In this document: piece after piece, positions 6,884 to 15,425 of the stretch
How the letters are laid out: every line of letters begins with the position of its first letter
How positions within the stretch are numbered: position 1 is the stretch's first letter
NCBI GenBank assembly: GCA_946480465.1
Contig: CAMLJY010000079.1
Span: 1-23,928 of the forward strand
DNA from: an uncultured Burkholderiales bacterium
Lineage (GTDB): Bacteria > Pseudomonadota > Gammaproteobacteria > Burkholderiales > Burkholderiaceae
Reading direction: 5' to 3'
Length of the DNA stretch: 23,928 bases
Translations under genes and position numbers: made by a program
The notes under the pieces: generated by a model
Database searches by the model: none
Told to the model about the DNA's origin: nothing
Seen by the model: only the letters and a program-made list of their open reading frames with translations

Positions 6884-8338
6884 ATGTCCGCCTTCCACCC
6901 CGCCGAAGCCGCTGCCATCGCCGTCGACATCGACACCGGCGTGCCCGCCCGCGTGCAGCGCTGGCACCACTACCTGAAGGACCTGGAGCAGTACGCCTCG
7001 CTGCGCACGCCGCTGCAGAACCAGGGCACCCTGGTGCGCGTGACCGGCCTGGTGCTGGAAGCCGCCGGCGTGCGCGCGCCGGTCGGCTCGGTGTGCGAGG
7101 TGCACGGCGACGCCAAGGACCCGGTGCTGGCCGAGGTGGTCGGCTTCAACGGCGACCGCGCCTTCCTGATGCCCACCGGCGAGGTGCACGGCCTGACCAG
7201 CGGCGCCCGCGTCTCGGCCCGCTCCACGCCGCAGGCGCCGCCGCTGCTCGGCAAGGACAACCAGCTCTGGCGCCGCACCGAAGACCGCGGCCTGCACCTG
7301 CCGATGGGCGACGGCCTGCTGGGCCGCGTCGTCGATGCCCATGGCAATCCGATGGACCGCGGCGGCCCGCTGCAGCACGTGCGGCCCGAGCCGATGGTGC
7401 GCCGCCCGATCAACGCGATGGACCGCGACCCGGTGCGCAAGCCGCTGGACACCGGCGTGCGCGCCATCAACGCCATGCTGACCATCGGCCGCGGCCAGCG
7501 CATCGGCCTGTTCGCCGGCACCGGCGTCGGCAAGTCGGTGCTGCTGGGCATGATGGCCCGCTACACCGCGGCCGACGTGATCGTCGTCGGGCTGATCGGC
7601 GAACGCGGCCGCGAGGTGAAGGAATTCATCGAGGACATCCTGGGCGAGGAAGGCCTGGCGCGCAGCGTCGTGGTGGCCGCGCCGGCCGATGCGCCGCCGC
7701 TGGTGCGGATGCAGGGCGCGACCTACGCCACCGCCATCGCCGAGCATTTCCGCGACGAAGGCCGCCACGTGCTGCTGCTGATGGACAGCCTGACCCGCTA
7801 TGCGATGGCCCAGCGTGAAATCGCGCTGGCCATCGGCGAGCCGCCGGCCACCAAGGGCTACCCGCCGTCCTGCTTCGCCAAGCTGCCGCAGCTGGTGGAG
7901 CGTTCCGGCAACGGCCTGAACGGCGTCGGCTCGATCACCGCCTTCTACACCGTGCTGTCCGAAGGCGACGACCAGCAGGACCCGATCGCCGACGCCGCCC
8001 GCGGCATCCTGGACGGCCACATCGTGCTGTCGCGCGAGCTGGCCGAGTCCGGCCACTTCCCGGCCATCGACGTCGAGCGCTCGATCTCCCGCGTGATGAC
8101 CAACGTGGCCCCGCGCGAGCAGCTGGACGGCGCCCGCCGCGCCCGGGCGCTGCTGTCCAAGCTCAGCAAGGCCCGCGACCTGATCCAGCTGGGCGCCTAC
8201 CAGCCGGGCCACGACCCCGAACTCGACCTGGCCGTGCGCCTGCAGCCGCAGCTGATGGCGCTGCTGCAGCAGGACATGCACGACCGCGCCCCGCTCGACA
8301 TGAGCCGCAGCCAGCTGTGCCGGCTGGTCGGCACCTGA
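6884..8338 (+). CDS. fliI: Flagellum-specific ATPase FliI
   Basis: Cytoplasmic hexameric ATPase of the flagellar type III export apparatus, related to F1-ATPase beta. From the ATG at 6884 it is 484 residues. Walker A AGTGVGKS (211-218), [12 protein letters not shown] (239-250) and Walker B LLLMD (297-301, in [19 protein letters not shown]) are all intact. The C-terminal [16 protein letters not shown] segment is typical. An in-frame ATG at 6857 would add nine residues, but neither start has a clear Shine-Dalgarno sequence; 6884 is preferred because the N-terminus then fits the family better. It is separated from its partner fliH by the inserted block and must use read-through or its own promoter. 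fliJ starts 37 nt after its stop. Confidence 0.97.
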   Translation: MSAFHPAEAAAIAVDIDTGVPARVQRWHHYLKDLEQYASLRTPLQNQGTLVRVTGLVLEAAGVRAPVGSVCEVHGDAKDPVLAEVVGFNGDRAFLMPTGEVHGLTSGARVSARSTPQAPPLLGKDNQLWRRTEDRGLHLPMGDGLLGRVVDAHGNPMDRGGPLQHVRPEPMVRRPINAMDRDPVRKPLDTGVRAINAMLTIGRGQRIGLFAGTGVGKSVLLGMMARYTAADVIVVGLIGERGREVKEFIEDILGEEGLARSVVVAAPADAPPLVRMQGATYATAIAEHFRDEGRHVLLLMDSLTRYAMAQREIALAIGEPPATKGYPPSCFAKLPQLVERSGNGLNGVGSITAFYTVLSEGDDQQDPIADAARGILDGHIVLSRELAESGHFPAIDVERSISRVMTNVAPREQLDGARRARALLSKLSKARDLIQLGAYQPGHDPELDLAVRLQPQLMALLQQDMHDRAPLDMSRSQLCRLVGT

Positions 8339-8375
8339 CACCTCCCGAACCGCAGCCTGAACCCGGAACCCGCCG

Positions 8376-8840
8376 ATGACCTCGACCCAATCGCTGTCCA
8401 CGCTGCTCGAACACGCCGAGGCGGAGCGCGACGCCGCCCTGGCCGCGCTGCGCAACACCGAGGCCGCCGCGGCGGCCGCGCAAGGCCAGCTCGACCAGCT
8501 GCAGGAGTACCGCACGCAGTACCAGCAGCGCTGGTCCACGCAGTTCCGCCAGGCCGGCTCCATCGAGCTGATGCAGTGCTACCAGGGCTTCGCGCAGCGC
8601 CTGGACCAGGCCATCACCCAGCAGAGCCAGATCGTCGCGCAGGCCGAGCAGCGCGCGCAGCAGGCCCGGGCGGTGGTGCTGGAACGCGAGCAGCGCGTGG
8701 CCGCGGTGCGCAAGCTGATCGAACGGCGCCAGCAGGAACAGAACCGCGTCGCCGAGCGGCGCGACCAGCGCGCCACCGACGAGGCGGCGCAGCGCACCCG
8801 GGCGAACGCCGCGTCGCGGTTGACGCCTTCCATGATCTGA
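8376..8840 (+). CDS. fliJ: Flagellar export protein FliJ
   Basis: Small coiled-coil component that inserts into the FliI ring and links it to FlhA. The 154 residues are almost all predicted helix, rich in Gln, Ala, Glu and Arg, with no hydrophobic segment. The conserved FliJ features LQEYRTQYQQRW (around 42-53) and QRLDQAITQQSQ (around 74-85), plus a basic C-terminal half, can be seen. It lies between fliI and fliK with short gaps (37 and 17 nt), the canonical position. Sequence conservation in FliJ is low, so position supports the call. Confidence 0.93.
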   Translation: MTSTQSLSTLLEHAEAERDAALAALRNTEAAAAAAQGQLDQLQEYRTQYQQRWSTQFRQAGSIELMQCYQGFAQRLDQAITQQSQIVAQAEQRAQQARAVVLEREQRVAAVRKLIERRQQEQNRVAERRDQRATDEAAQRTRANAASRLTPSMI

Positions 8841-8857
8841 GCCATTCCGGGTCCGCG

Positions 8858-10756
8858 ATGCTGAGCCTGCTGATCCCCGCCGCCCCGACCAAGGCCGCCG
8901 CCGGCACCGCAGCGGATGCCGCGCTGCCCGGTGGACGGACCGATGAGGGCACCGACGCCGGCGGCAGCTTCGCCCGCGCGCTGCAGGACAGCAGCGAGGC
9001 GCTGAAGCAGGCCGATGCCACGGCCGCGCCGGGCGCGGCGCCCGGGGCCGCCGAGGCGGCCGGCGGCCGCGCCGGCGCGCGCGAGGCCACCTCGACCGAC
9101 GCACCCACCACCCGCCGCGCGGCGGCCGACCGCCTGCGCGCTTTCGGCGCGGGCACCGGCCCGCTGCCCGGCAGCATGCCCCGCACCACGGCGGCCGACG
9201 CCTCGGCGCCCGCTGAACGCGCCGGCCGCCGCGGCCGCGCGGCCGACCACGAAGGCGAGGCCCTGGCGGAGCAGCCCGCAACCGCGGCCGGCGCCGCCAC
9301 CGTGCCGTCCGATCCGGCCTTGGCCGGCACCGCGCCCGCACTGGCTCCGCCGGCCGACGCGTCCGCAGGTGCCACGGCCACGAGCGCCACCAAGGACGGC
9401 GGCCCTCCGCCGTCCGCCCACGCACCAGCCCCCGACGCTGGAACGCCCCCCGGTCCGGCCATCCCGCCGGCAGCGGCGTCCGCGCCGGCCGCCACGGCCG
9501 GCACGCCCGGCGGCCCGGCCGCCCCGGGCACCCCACGCGCAACAGGCATCCCAGCCACCCCAGGCACCCCAGGCACCCCAGCCGCTGTCCAGGGTTCCGC
9601 CGCGGCGGGCGGCGACCGGCTCCACCCATCCAGTCCGACCGCCGCACGGCCGGCCCCCGCCACCGACGCCGCCCGCCCCGAGGCTGCCGGACTGGCGTCC
9701 GGCGCCGGTGGCGCGGAAGGCGCAGGCGCCGCCGTGGCCGATCCCTCGGCGCCTGCTTCCCCAGACAACGGCGCGTCCCCGGCAGGACCCGCACCAGCCC
9801 ACGCCGCGGCCACCGCGCCGCTGCTGGGCCCGATCGCGGTCCCGACACCGGTCGCCGCGGGCCTGCCCGGCGCCAGTCCGGTGCCGACCGGCCTGGTCGA
9901 CGCCGCGCGCCGCATGTCCGCCGGACCGGCGCGCGGCACCCCGGCCGCCGGGCCGGCCACCGGCCGCACCGGCGCAGCCGAGGGCGAAAGCGCCCGCGGC
10001 CCCGGCCGCGCCAGGGCCTCCGCCAACGCGGCCCCCGCCGCGGCGGCCACCGCGGCCGAGCCCCGTGCGGCACGCCCGGCTGGCAGCGACAGCGGCCGCC
10101 CAGCCCCGGGCGGCGCGGCCATCGACCGCGCCGGGGCGGAAGGCGGCCCGGCGCCACAGGCCGCCGCCGGCCCATCCGGCACCACGGCAGCGGCCCCGCA
10201 GCGATTTGCCGACCACCTGCAGGCCGCCCTGCCCGCCACCCCCGGCGCCCCCACCATCGCCACCCGCGCCGCCGAAGCCGGTGCCGCGGCGGCCCCATCC
10301 CAGGCCCACCTGCCCCAGCCGCTGGGCAGCCCCGACTTCCCGCCCGCGCTCGGCGCGCAGATCAGCCTGTTCGCGCGCGAAGGCGTGGAGCGGGCGACGA
10401 TCGAGATCAACCCGCCCGAGATGGGCCCGATCTCCGTCCAGATCGCGCTCGACGGCAGCGCCGCCCGGGTCGACTTCCTCGCCGACGCCGCCGCCACGCG
10501 CCAGGTGATCGAGGCCGCGCTGCCCACGCTGGCCAGCTCGCTGCGCGACGCCGGGCTCACGCTCACCGGCGGCGGCGTGTTCCAGCAGCCGCAGTCCTCC
10601 GCCGGCTTCTCCGGCCAGGGCGGCAGCGCCGGCCAGCCCGGCCAGGGCCATGGCGGCCGCCCGGGCGCGCCCGCGGACGACGGCCTCGGCCACGCCGGCC
10701 CGGCCACCGTGCTGCGCACCAGCGCCCAGCGCGGCCTGGTCGACCTCGTCGCCTGA
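8858..10756 (+). CDS. fliK: Flagellar hook-length control protein FliK
   Basis: Secreted molecular ruler that sets hook length and switches export specificity. The product is 632 residues, longer than the ~400 of E. coli or Salmonella, because residues ~40-480 form a very long Ala/Pro/Gly-rich low-complexity region, including Gly-Thr-Pro repeats around 9560-9590. The conserved C-terminal hook domain is at about residues 495-580, with REGVERATIEINPPEMGPIS and VQIALDGSAARVDFLADAAA, followed by a Gly/Gln-rich tail. The ATG at 8858 lies 17 nt after the fliJ stop. The compositional bias opens long false frames on the other strand. A longer ruler would predict a longer hook, but that is inference. 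Confidence 0.93.
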   Translation: MLSLLIPAAPTKAAAGTAADAALPGGRTDEGTDAGGSFARALQDSSEALKQADATAAPGAAPGAAEAAGGRAGAREATSTDAPTTRRAAADRLRAFGAGTGPLPGSMPRTTAADASAPAERAGRRGRAADHEGEALAEQPATAAGAATVPSDPALAGTAPALAPPADASAGATATSATKDGGPPPSAHAPAPDAGTPPGPAIPPAAASAPAATAGTPGGPAAPGTPRATGIPATPGTPGTPAAVQGSAAAGGDRLHPSSPTAARPAPATDAARPEAAGLASGAGGAEGAGAAVADPSAPASPDNGASPAGPAPAHAAATAPLLGPIAVPTPVAAGLPGASPVPTGLVDAARRMSAGPARGTPAAGPATGRTGAAEGESARGPGRARASANAAPAAAATAAEPRAARPAGSDSGRPAPGGAAIDRAGAEGGPAPQAAAGPSGTTAAAPQRFADHLQAALPATPGAPTIATRAAEAGAAAAPSQAHLPQPLGSPDFPPALGAQISLFAREGVERATIEINPPEMGPISVQIALDGSAARVDFLADAAATRQVIEAALPTLASSLRDAGLTLTGGGVFQQPQSSAGFSGQGGSAGQPGQGHGGRPGAPADDGLGHAGPATVLRTSAQRGLVDLVA

Positions 10757-10811
10757 CGTCCACCCCCCCGCCGGCCCCGGCACCGGGTCCGCCACTTCGC
10801 GGGGCTGCCGT

Positions 10812-10851
10812 GCGCGGCCTGGCCGCGCTGGCGCCGGCCGGCCGCGGCGCC
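10812..10851 (+). terminator. Two adjacent GC-rich hairpins after fliK
   Basis: GCGCGGCC-t-GGCCGCGC (10812-10828) is followed directly by GGCGCCG-N8-CGGCGCC (10830-10851). They lie 56-95 nt after the fliK stop, in the 199-bp gap before fliL. The first has an unusually small centre and may act as a DNA palindrome. T-rich sequence (CTTTTCC) appears about 13 nt further on, so this is not a textbook intrinsic terminator. It may attenuate read-through between the fliIJK and fliLM parts. Confidence 0.35.
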
Positions 10852-10955
10852 GCATAAGCAGCCACTTTTCCCCCGCTATTCCCCCCATCGCACCGGACCC
10901 AGCCTCCGAATAATGGCCGGCAACGAGTCCTCGCTCGCCTGCTTCCGGAGATTGC

Positions 10956-11561
10956 ATGTCCACCGCCACCGCCGACGCTGCCGACGCCCCGTCCCCCAAG
11001 GGCGCCGGCAAGAAGAAGCTGATCATCATCATTGCCGCGGCGCTGGTCCTGCTGCTGGCCGGCGGCGGCACGGCCCTCTTCCTGCTGAAGAAGAAGGCTG
11101 CCGCGGCGGAAGAAGAAGCCATGGACGAAGACGGCGCCCCCGTCGCCGAGGTCCAGCACGAGGTCGACGAGAAGCGGCTCCCGCCCATCTTCGTGCCACT
11201 GGATCCCTTCACGGTCAACCTGGCCGACCGCGACGCCGAGCGCTACGCGCAGATCGGCCTGACGCTGGAGATCGAGGATGCGAAGGTCGGCGACCAGATC
11301 AAGCTGTACCTGCCGGCCATCCGCAACAACATCCTGATGCTGCTGGCCCACAAGACCGCCGGCGAGCTGCTCACCCGCGAAGGCAAGCTGCGCCTGGCGC
11401 AGGAGATCCGCCGCGAGACCATGCTGCCGCTGGGCATCAACATGCCGCTGGACGACGAGGCCGAGGATCCGCCGCCGAGGAAGGGCAGGAAGGCGCCGAA
11501 GAAGAAGGCGCCGGTCTACCCGGTCAAGGCAGTGCACTTCGCCAACATCATCATTCAATGA
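10956..11561 (+). CDS. fliL: Flagellar basal body-associated protein FliL
   Basis: Single-span inner-membrane protein that surrounds the stator at the basal body and supports motor torque. The product is 201 residues. A short Lys-ending cytoplasmic N-terminus (GAGKKK, 16-21) is followed by one transmembrane helix (about 22-44, IIIIAAALVLLLAGGGTALF). A Glu/Ala-rich linker leads to a periplasmic FliL domain with PLDPFTVNLADRDAERYAQI and RNNILMLLAHKTAGEL. A Lys/Pro-rich insert (PPRKGRKAPKKKAP) precedes the last strand, VKAVHFANIIIQ. GGAG at 10947-10950, 5 nt before the ATG, supports the start. It begins a new transcriptional or translational block after the 199-bp gap. Confidence 0.95.
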   Translation: MSTATADAADAPSPKGAGKKKLIIIIAAALVLLLAGGGTALFLLKKKAAAAEEEAMDEDGAPVAEVQHEVDEKRLPPIFVPLDPFTVNLADRDAERYAQIGLTLEIEDAKVGDQIKLYLPAIRNNILMLLAHKTAGELLTREGKLRLAQEIRRETMLPLGINMPLDDEAEDPPPRKGRKAPKKKAPVYPVKAVHFANIIIQ

Positions 11562-11640
11562 CCCCCTCCGAAGCGACCTTCGGTCGCCTCCCCCCAGGGG
11601 GCGACGCCAGCGGCCCGGCAGAGCCGGTTCCGCGGCGTCC
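11562..11640. repeat. Intergenic palindromic (REP/BIME-like) repeat between fliL and fliM
   Basis: Immediately after the fliL stop there is a chain of dyads: GCGACC-ttc-GGTCGC (11573-11587), then a C-run/G-run pair (about CCCCCcagGGGGG, 11591-11603), then a wider dyad in which GACGCC and GGCGTC flank CCGG-cagag-CCGG. This string resembles dispersed palindromic repeats that I recall from intergenic regions of Comamonadaceae-type genomes; that resemblance is from memory. It may terminate or attenuate transcription, or stabilise the fliL mRNA end. Confidence 0.5.
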
Positions 11641-11676
11641 GCTTGGAAAGACACGCGCTTTCGAAGGGCCAGTGGC

Positions 11677-12678
11677 GTGAACCAGCAGATCCTTTCGCAA
11701 GACGAAGTCGATGCACTGCTGCAAGGCATCACCGGCGAGAGCCAGAAGCTCGAGCAGGAAGATGCGCCCACCGGCGGCATCCGCGACTACGACCTCGCCA
11801 GCCAGGAACGCATCGTTCGTGGGCGCATGCCCACGATGGAGATCATCAACGAGCGCTTCGCGCGGAACATCCGCATCGGCCTGTTCAACCTGATCCGCAA
11901 GAGCCCCGAAGTGGCCATCGGCGGCATCAAGGTGCAGAAGTACAGCGCCTTCCTGCGCGAAATCGTGGTGCCGACGAACTTCAACATCGTCTCCGTGCGG
12001 CCGCTGCGTGGCTCGGGATTGATCGTCTGCGACCCCACGCTGGTTTTCGCCGTTATCGATGCCCTCTTCGGCGGCGCCGGCAAGTTCCACACCCGCATCG
12101 AAGGCCGCGACTTCTCGCCCACCGAGCAGCGCGTGATCCTGCGCCTGGTCGAGTGCATCATCGCCGAGTACAAGAAGGCCTGGACCGGCATCTATCCGGT
12201 GGAGATGGAGTACCAGCGCTCGGAAATGCAGCCGCAGTTCGCCAACATCGCGACGCCCTCCGAGATCGTCGTGGCGACCAGCTTCACGCTGGAAATCGGC
12301 GAGACCACCGGCACCGTCCACTTCTGCATCCCCTACTCCACGCTGGAGCCGATCCGCGACGTGCTGTACAGCACCATGCAGGGCGATTCCAGCGAACCCG
12401 ACCGGCGCTGGGTGAAGCTGCTGAAGCAGCAGATCCAGTCGGCCGACGTCAAGCTGGTCGCCGAACTGGCGCATGCGCACGCCACCATCGAGCAGCTGCT
12501 CGCCTTCAAGCCCGGCGATTTCATCGAACTCGACCTGAACCCGATGATCCAGGCCAAGATCGACGGCGTGCCCGTCTTCGACTGCCACTACGGCACGTCC
12601 AATGGACGTTATGCCATCAAGATCGACAAACTGTTGACCAGCACCCCCGCGGGCTGGCTGGGAGAGAGCAATGAGTGA
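11677..12678 (+). CDS. fliM: Flagellar motor switch protein FliM
   Basis: C-ring protein that binds CheY-P and FliG. The product is 333 residues. It starts at GTG 11677 with the CheY-P-binding peptide QILSQDEVDALLQGI (4-18); an AAGGG at 11664-11668, 8 nt upstream, supports this start. The CheC-like middle domain has PTNFNIVSVRPLRGSGLIV and LFGGAGKFHTRIEGRDFSPT. The C-terminal SpoA domain includes LAFKPGDFIELDL and FDCHYGTSNGRYAIKI. The stop lies 8 nt inside fliN, so the two are coupled. All expected domains are present. Confidence 0.97.
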   Translation: MNQQILSQDEVDALLQGITGESQKLEQEDAPTGGIRDYDLASQERIVRGRMPTMEIINERFARNIRIGLFNLIRKSPEVAIGGIKVQKYSAFLREIVVPTNFNIVSVRPLRGSGLIVCDPTLVFAVIDALFGGAGKFHTRIEGRDFSPTEQRVILRLVECIIAEYKKAWTGIYPVEMEYQRSEMQPQFANIATPSEIVVATSFTLEIGETTGTVHFCIPYSTLEPIRDVLYSTMQGDSSEPDRRWVKLLKQQIQSADVKLVAELAHAHATIEQLLAFKPGDFIELDLNPMIQAKIDGVPVFDCHYGTSNGRYAIKIDKLLTSTPAGWLGESNE

Positions 12679-13108
12679 CCCGCAGATGTCCGAAGAGGAC
12701 CGCATGGCCGCCGAATGGGCGGCGGCCTTGGCGGAAGCGAAGCCGGCCGCCGATTCCGGCGAGATGAACAGCGCCATCGAAAGCGTCGCCGCGGCCTCGT
12801 TCGCCAACTTCGCGCCCACGGGCGTGGGCGGCAATGCCGCTGGCAACGACCTGAACATGATCCTGGACATCCCCGTCCAGCTGACCGTGGAGCTGGGCCG
12901 CACCAAGATCCCCATCAAGCACATCCTGCAGCTGGCGCAGGGCTCGGTCGTCGAGCTGGAAGCGCTGGCCGGCGAGCCGATGGACGTGCTCGTCAACGGT
13001 TATCTGATCGCGCAGGGCGAGGTGGTGGTCGTCAACGACAAGTTCGGCATCCGCCTCACCGACATCGTCACCCCCAGCGAGCGCATGCGCCGCCTGTCCC
13101 GCGCATGA
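12671..13108 (+). CDS. fliN: Flagellar motor switch protein FliN
   Basis: C-ring base protein that also docks FliH. The product is 145 residues. The acidic N-terminal segment (MSDPQMSEEDRMAAEWAAAL) is typical of proteobacterial FliN. A variable linker leads to the SpoA domain from about residue 60: NMILDIPVQLTVELGRTKIP, then IKHILQLAQGSVVELEALAG, EPMDVLVNGYLIAQGEVVVV and DKFGIRLTDIVTPSERM. The ATG overlaps fliM by 8 nt and the stop overlaps fliO by 4 nt (ATGA). Identity is certain. Confidence 0.97.
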   Translation: MSDPQMSEEDRMAAEWAAALAEAKPAADSGEMNSAIESVAAASFANFAPTGVGGNAAGNDLNMILDIPVQLTVELGRTKIPIKHILQLAQGSVVELEALAGEPMDVLVNGYLIAQGEVVVVNDKFGIRLTDIVTPSERMRRLSRA

Positions 13109-13473
13109 CCGGCGGTTCCACCTCCATCCTGGGGCCGCTGGCCGCCTTCGTCGCCATCCTGGTCCTGATCCCGGTCGCGCTGTGGCTGCTCAAGCGCACG
13201 CCGATCGGCGCGGCCGCCTCGGTCGGCCACATGCGCGTCGTGGCCGCGCTGCCGCTGGGACCGAACCAGCGCGTCGTGACGGTCGAGGTCGGCCAGGGCG
13301 ACGAACGCCAGTGGCTGGTGCTGGGCGTGACGCCCGCCGGCATCAGCACGCTGCACACCATGCCGCCGCAGGGCGACGTGCCGCCGGCGCCGCAGCATGC
13401 GCTGCCTTTCGCGCAACTGCTGGCCCGCACCAGGGCGAGCGCCTCCGGCAAGGAGTCGGGCGATGCGCACTGA
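13105..13473 (+). CDS. fliO: Flagellar biosynthetic protein FliO
   Basis: Bitopic membrane protein that assists assembly of FliP into the export gate. It has 122 residues, with one transmembrane helix (about 8-30, [22 protein letters not shown]), then a basic stretch and the conserved cytoplasmic motif [20 protein letters not shown] followed by [19 protein letters not shown]. It starts within the fliN stop (ATGA) and overlaps fliP by 11 nt. FliO is poorly conserved; the motif and its place between fliN and fliP make the call firm. Confidence 0.93.
   Translation: MTGGSTSILGPLAAFVAILVLIPVALWLLKRTPIGAAASVGHMRVVAALPLGPNQRVVTVEVGQGDERQWLVLGVTPAGISTLHTMPPQGDVPPAPQHALPFAQLLARTRASASGKESGDAH
13450..13455 (+). 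promoter_or_regulatory. Shine-Dalgarno site of fliP
   Basis: AAGGAG lies 7 nt before the ATG at 13463, inside the fliO coding end. It selects that ATG over the upstream in-frame ATG at 13397, and the chosen start gives a well-formed signal peptide. Confidence 0.75.
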
Positions 13474-14260
13474 CGCGCCGAATTCTTCGCCCCTGCTGCG
13501 CCGCGCCGGCCAATGCCTGGCCGTATCGCTGATTTCGGCACTGCCTGCCGTGGCTTTAGCGCAGGGTGCGCCCTCGGGCAGCGGCCCCAACCTGCCGCTG
13601 GTGATCGGCCAGGGTGCGGGCGGCACCAGCTACTCGGTGCCGATCCAGACGCTGCTGTTCTTCACCGCGCTGTCCTTCCTGCCCGCGGTGCTGCTGCTGA
13701 TGACGGGATTCACCCGCATCGTCATCGTGCTGTCGCTGCTGCGCCAGGCGCTGGGCACGCAGGCGGCGCCGCCGAACCAGGTGATCGTGGGCATGAGCCT
13801 CTTCCTCACCTTCTTCGTGATGTCGCCGACGATCGACAAGGTCTACACCCAGGCCTGGGCGCCCTACCAGGCGCAGCAGATCGATTTCAACGAAGCCTTG
13901 AAGCGCGGCGAGGTGCCGATGCGCGAGTTCATGCTGAAGCAGACGCGGCAGAGCGACATGCAGCTCTTCGCCCAGCTGGCCAAGGTGGACACCACCAAGG
14001 TCAAGGCCGAGGAAATGCCTTTCAGCGTGATCGTGCCGGCCTTCGTCACCAGCGAGCTGAAAAGCGCCTTCCAGATCGGCTTTCTCATCTTCATCCCGTT
14101 CCTGATCATCGACATGATCGTGGCCAGCGTGCTGATGAGCCTGGGCATGATGATGCTGAGCCCGGTGCTGGTCGCGCTGCCGTTCAAGCTGATGCTGTTC
14201 GTGCTGGCGGACGGCTGGAACCTCCTCCTCGGATCGTTGGCCGCCTCTTTCGCGACTTAG
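13463..14260 (+). CDS. fliP: Flagellar export gate protein FliP
   Basis: Core component of the FliPQR export gate. From the ATG at 13463 (supported by AAGGAG) it has 265 residues. FliP is unusual in having a cleavable signal peptide, seen here as residues 1-34 ([20 protein letters not shown]...ALAQ). Membrane and signature segments follow: [97 protein letters not shown], and a last [20 protein letters not shown]. It overlaps fliO by 11 nt and ends 4 nt before fliQ. Complete and typical. Confidence 0.97.
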   Translation: MRTDAPNSSPLLRRAGQCLAVSLISALPAVALAQGAPSGSGPNLPLVIGQGAGGTSYSVPIQTLLFFTALSFLPAVLLLMTGFTRIVIVLSLLRQALGTQAAPPNQVIVGMSLFLTFFVMSPTIDKVYTQAWAPYQAQQIDFNEALKRGEVPMREFMLKQTRQSDMQLFAQLAKVDTTKVKAEEMPFSVIVPAFVTSELKSAFQIGFLIFIPFLIIDMIVASVLMSLGMMMLSPVLVALPFKLMLFVLADGWNLLLGSLAASFAT

Positions 14261-14264
14261 CACC

Positions 14265-14534
14265 ATGGACTCGCAACAAGTCTTCACCCTGGGCCAGAAC
14301 GGCCTGTACATGCTGCTGATGATCTCGGCGCCGATCCTGCTGGTGGTGCTGATCGTCGGCCTGGTGATCAGCGTCTTCCAGGCGGCGACGCAGATCAACG
14401 AGCAGACGCTGAGCTTCGTGCCCAAGGTGCTCGCCGCCGTCGCGGTGCTGGCCATCGCCGGGCCCTGGATGATGACGATGCTGGTGGACTACATCCGCCA
14501 GACCCTCACCTCCATCCCCTCGATGCTGGGCTGA
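14265..14534 (+). CDS. fliQ: Flagellar export gate protein FliQ
   Basis: Export gate subunit of 89 residues with two transmembrane helices: LYMLLMISAPILLVVLIVGL and VLAAVAVLAIAGPWMMTMLV. These flank the conserved loop SVFQAATQINEQTLSFVPK. It starts 4 nt after the fliP stop. Length and order are canonical. Confidence 0.97.
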   Translation: MDSQQVFTLGQNGLYMLLMISAPILLVVLIVGLVISVFQAATQINEQTLSFVPKVLAAVAVLAIAGPWMMTMLVDYIRQTLTSIPSMLG

Positions 14535-14559
14535 CGCAGCGCTCACCCGGGCCGGCGCG

Positions 14560-15321
14560 GTGATCTCCTTCACGGACGCCCAGCTGATGGGCTGGCTCAA
14601 CCCCATCCTCTGGCCCTTCCTGCGCGCGCTGGCGCTGATGACCAGCCTGCCGGTGTTCAGCCAGCGCTCGGTGCCGATGCGCGTCAAGGTGGCGCTGGCC
14701 TTCTTCATCGCGCTGGCCTCGCAGGCTTCGCTGCCGGCCATGCCGGTGATCGCGCTGGATTCGGCGCTGGCCTGGATCGTCGTGCTGCAGCAGGTGCTGA
14801 TCGGGGTGTCGCTGGGCTTCGCGGTGCGCGTGGTCTTCGCCGCGGTCGAGTTCGCCGGCGAAATCATCGGCCTGCAGATGGGCCTGAACTTCGCCGGCTT
14901 CTTCGACCCGGTCACCGCAAGCCAAGGCACGGCCTCGGGCCGCTTCTTCGGCACGATGGTGGCCTTCCTCTTCATCATCATCAACGGCCACCTGGCGATC
15001 ATCGCGGCGCTGATCAAGAGCTTCAACGCCTTCCCCGTGGGCCCCGAACCCTTCGCCTTCCTGCGTGCGGTGCAGCCGCAGGTCTGGGGCACCGAAGTCT
15101 TCGCCATCGGCCTGTGGATCGCGCTGCCGCTGGTGGGCATGCTGCTGTTCGTCAACCTGGTGCTGGGCGTCATCTCGCGCGTGGCGCCGCAGATCAACAT
15201 CTTCGCCATCGGCTTTCCGGTGACGCTCGGCGTCGGGCTGATCGGCATGCTGCTCACGCTGCCGCTGCTGCAGCAGCCGTTCACGATGGCGCTGGAACGC
15301 ATGCTCGAGCACTTCCAGTAG
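14560..15321 (+). CDS. fliR: Flagellar export gate protein FliR
   Basis: Export gate subunit that completes the FliPQR helical assembly. It has 253 residues and about six hydrophobic segments. Signatures include FLRALALMTSLPVFSQRSVP, the VRVVFAAVEFAGEIIGLQMG segment with LNFAGFFDPVT, and VLGVISRVAPQINIFAIGFP near the C-terminus. The start is a GTG at 14560, 25 nt after fliQ; the next in-frame ATG would remove part of the conserved N-terminus. It is the last flagellar gene of the cluster. A hairpin follows 22 nt after the stop. Confidence 0.96.
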   Translation: MISFTDAQLMGWLNPILWPFLRALALMTSLPVFSQRSVPMRVKVALAFFIALASQASLPAMPVIALDSALAWIVVLQQVLIGVSLGFAVRVVFAAVEFAGEIIGLQMGLNFAGFFDPVTASQGTASGRFFGTMVAFLFIIINGHLAIIAALIKSFNAFPVGPEPFAFLRAVQPQVWGTEVFAIGLWIALPLVGMLLFVNLVLGVISRVAPQINIFAIGFPVTLGVGLIGMLLTLPLLQQPFTMALERMLEHFQ

Positions 15322-15343
15322 CGAAAGCCCGGGCGCCGCGTTC

Positions 15344-15358
15344 AAGCCGCGGCGGCTT
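15344..15358 (+). terminator. Candidate hairpin terminator after fliR
   Basis: AAGCCG-cgg-CGGCTT is a perfect 6-bp stem with a 3-nt loop, 22 nt after the fliR stop. Only two T residues end the stem, so termination would be weak. It marks the likely end of the fli operon. Confidence 0.35.
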
Positions 15359-15425
15359 CCGGTCGAAATGCATTGCAGGCCGCCGGCCCATCGGCCAAGC
15401 CGCCTGCGCTGTGGAGTTCCGCACC

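Noticed and set aside
9540..9600. CRISPR-like short repeats in fliK
   Set aside because: These are in-frame Gly-Thr-Pro codon repeats without spacers.
8579..11218. Very long minus-strand frame across fliK and fliL
   Set aside because: Caused by the extreme Ala/Pro codon bias of fliK; Gly/Arg-rich translation, no start context, antisense to well-supported genes.
15342..15369. TCAA-N16-GTCGAAAT as a sigma-28 promoter for the HDOD gene
   Set aside because: Only five of eight -10 positions match, the spacing is off by one, and the -35 overlaps the fliR terminator-like hairpin.
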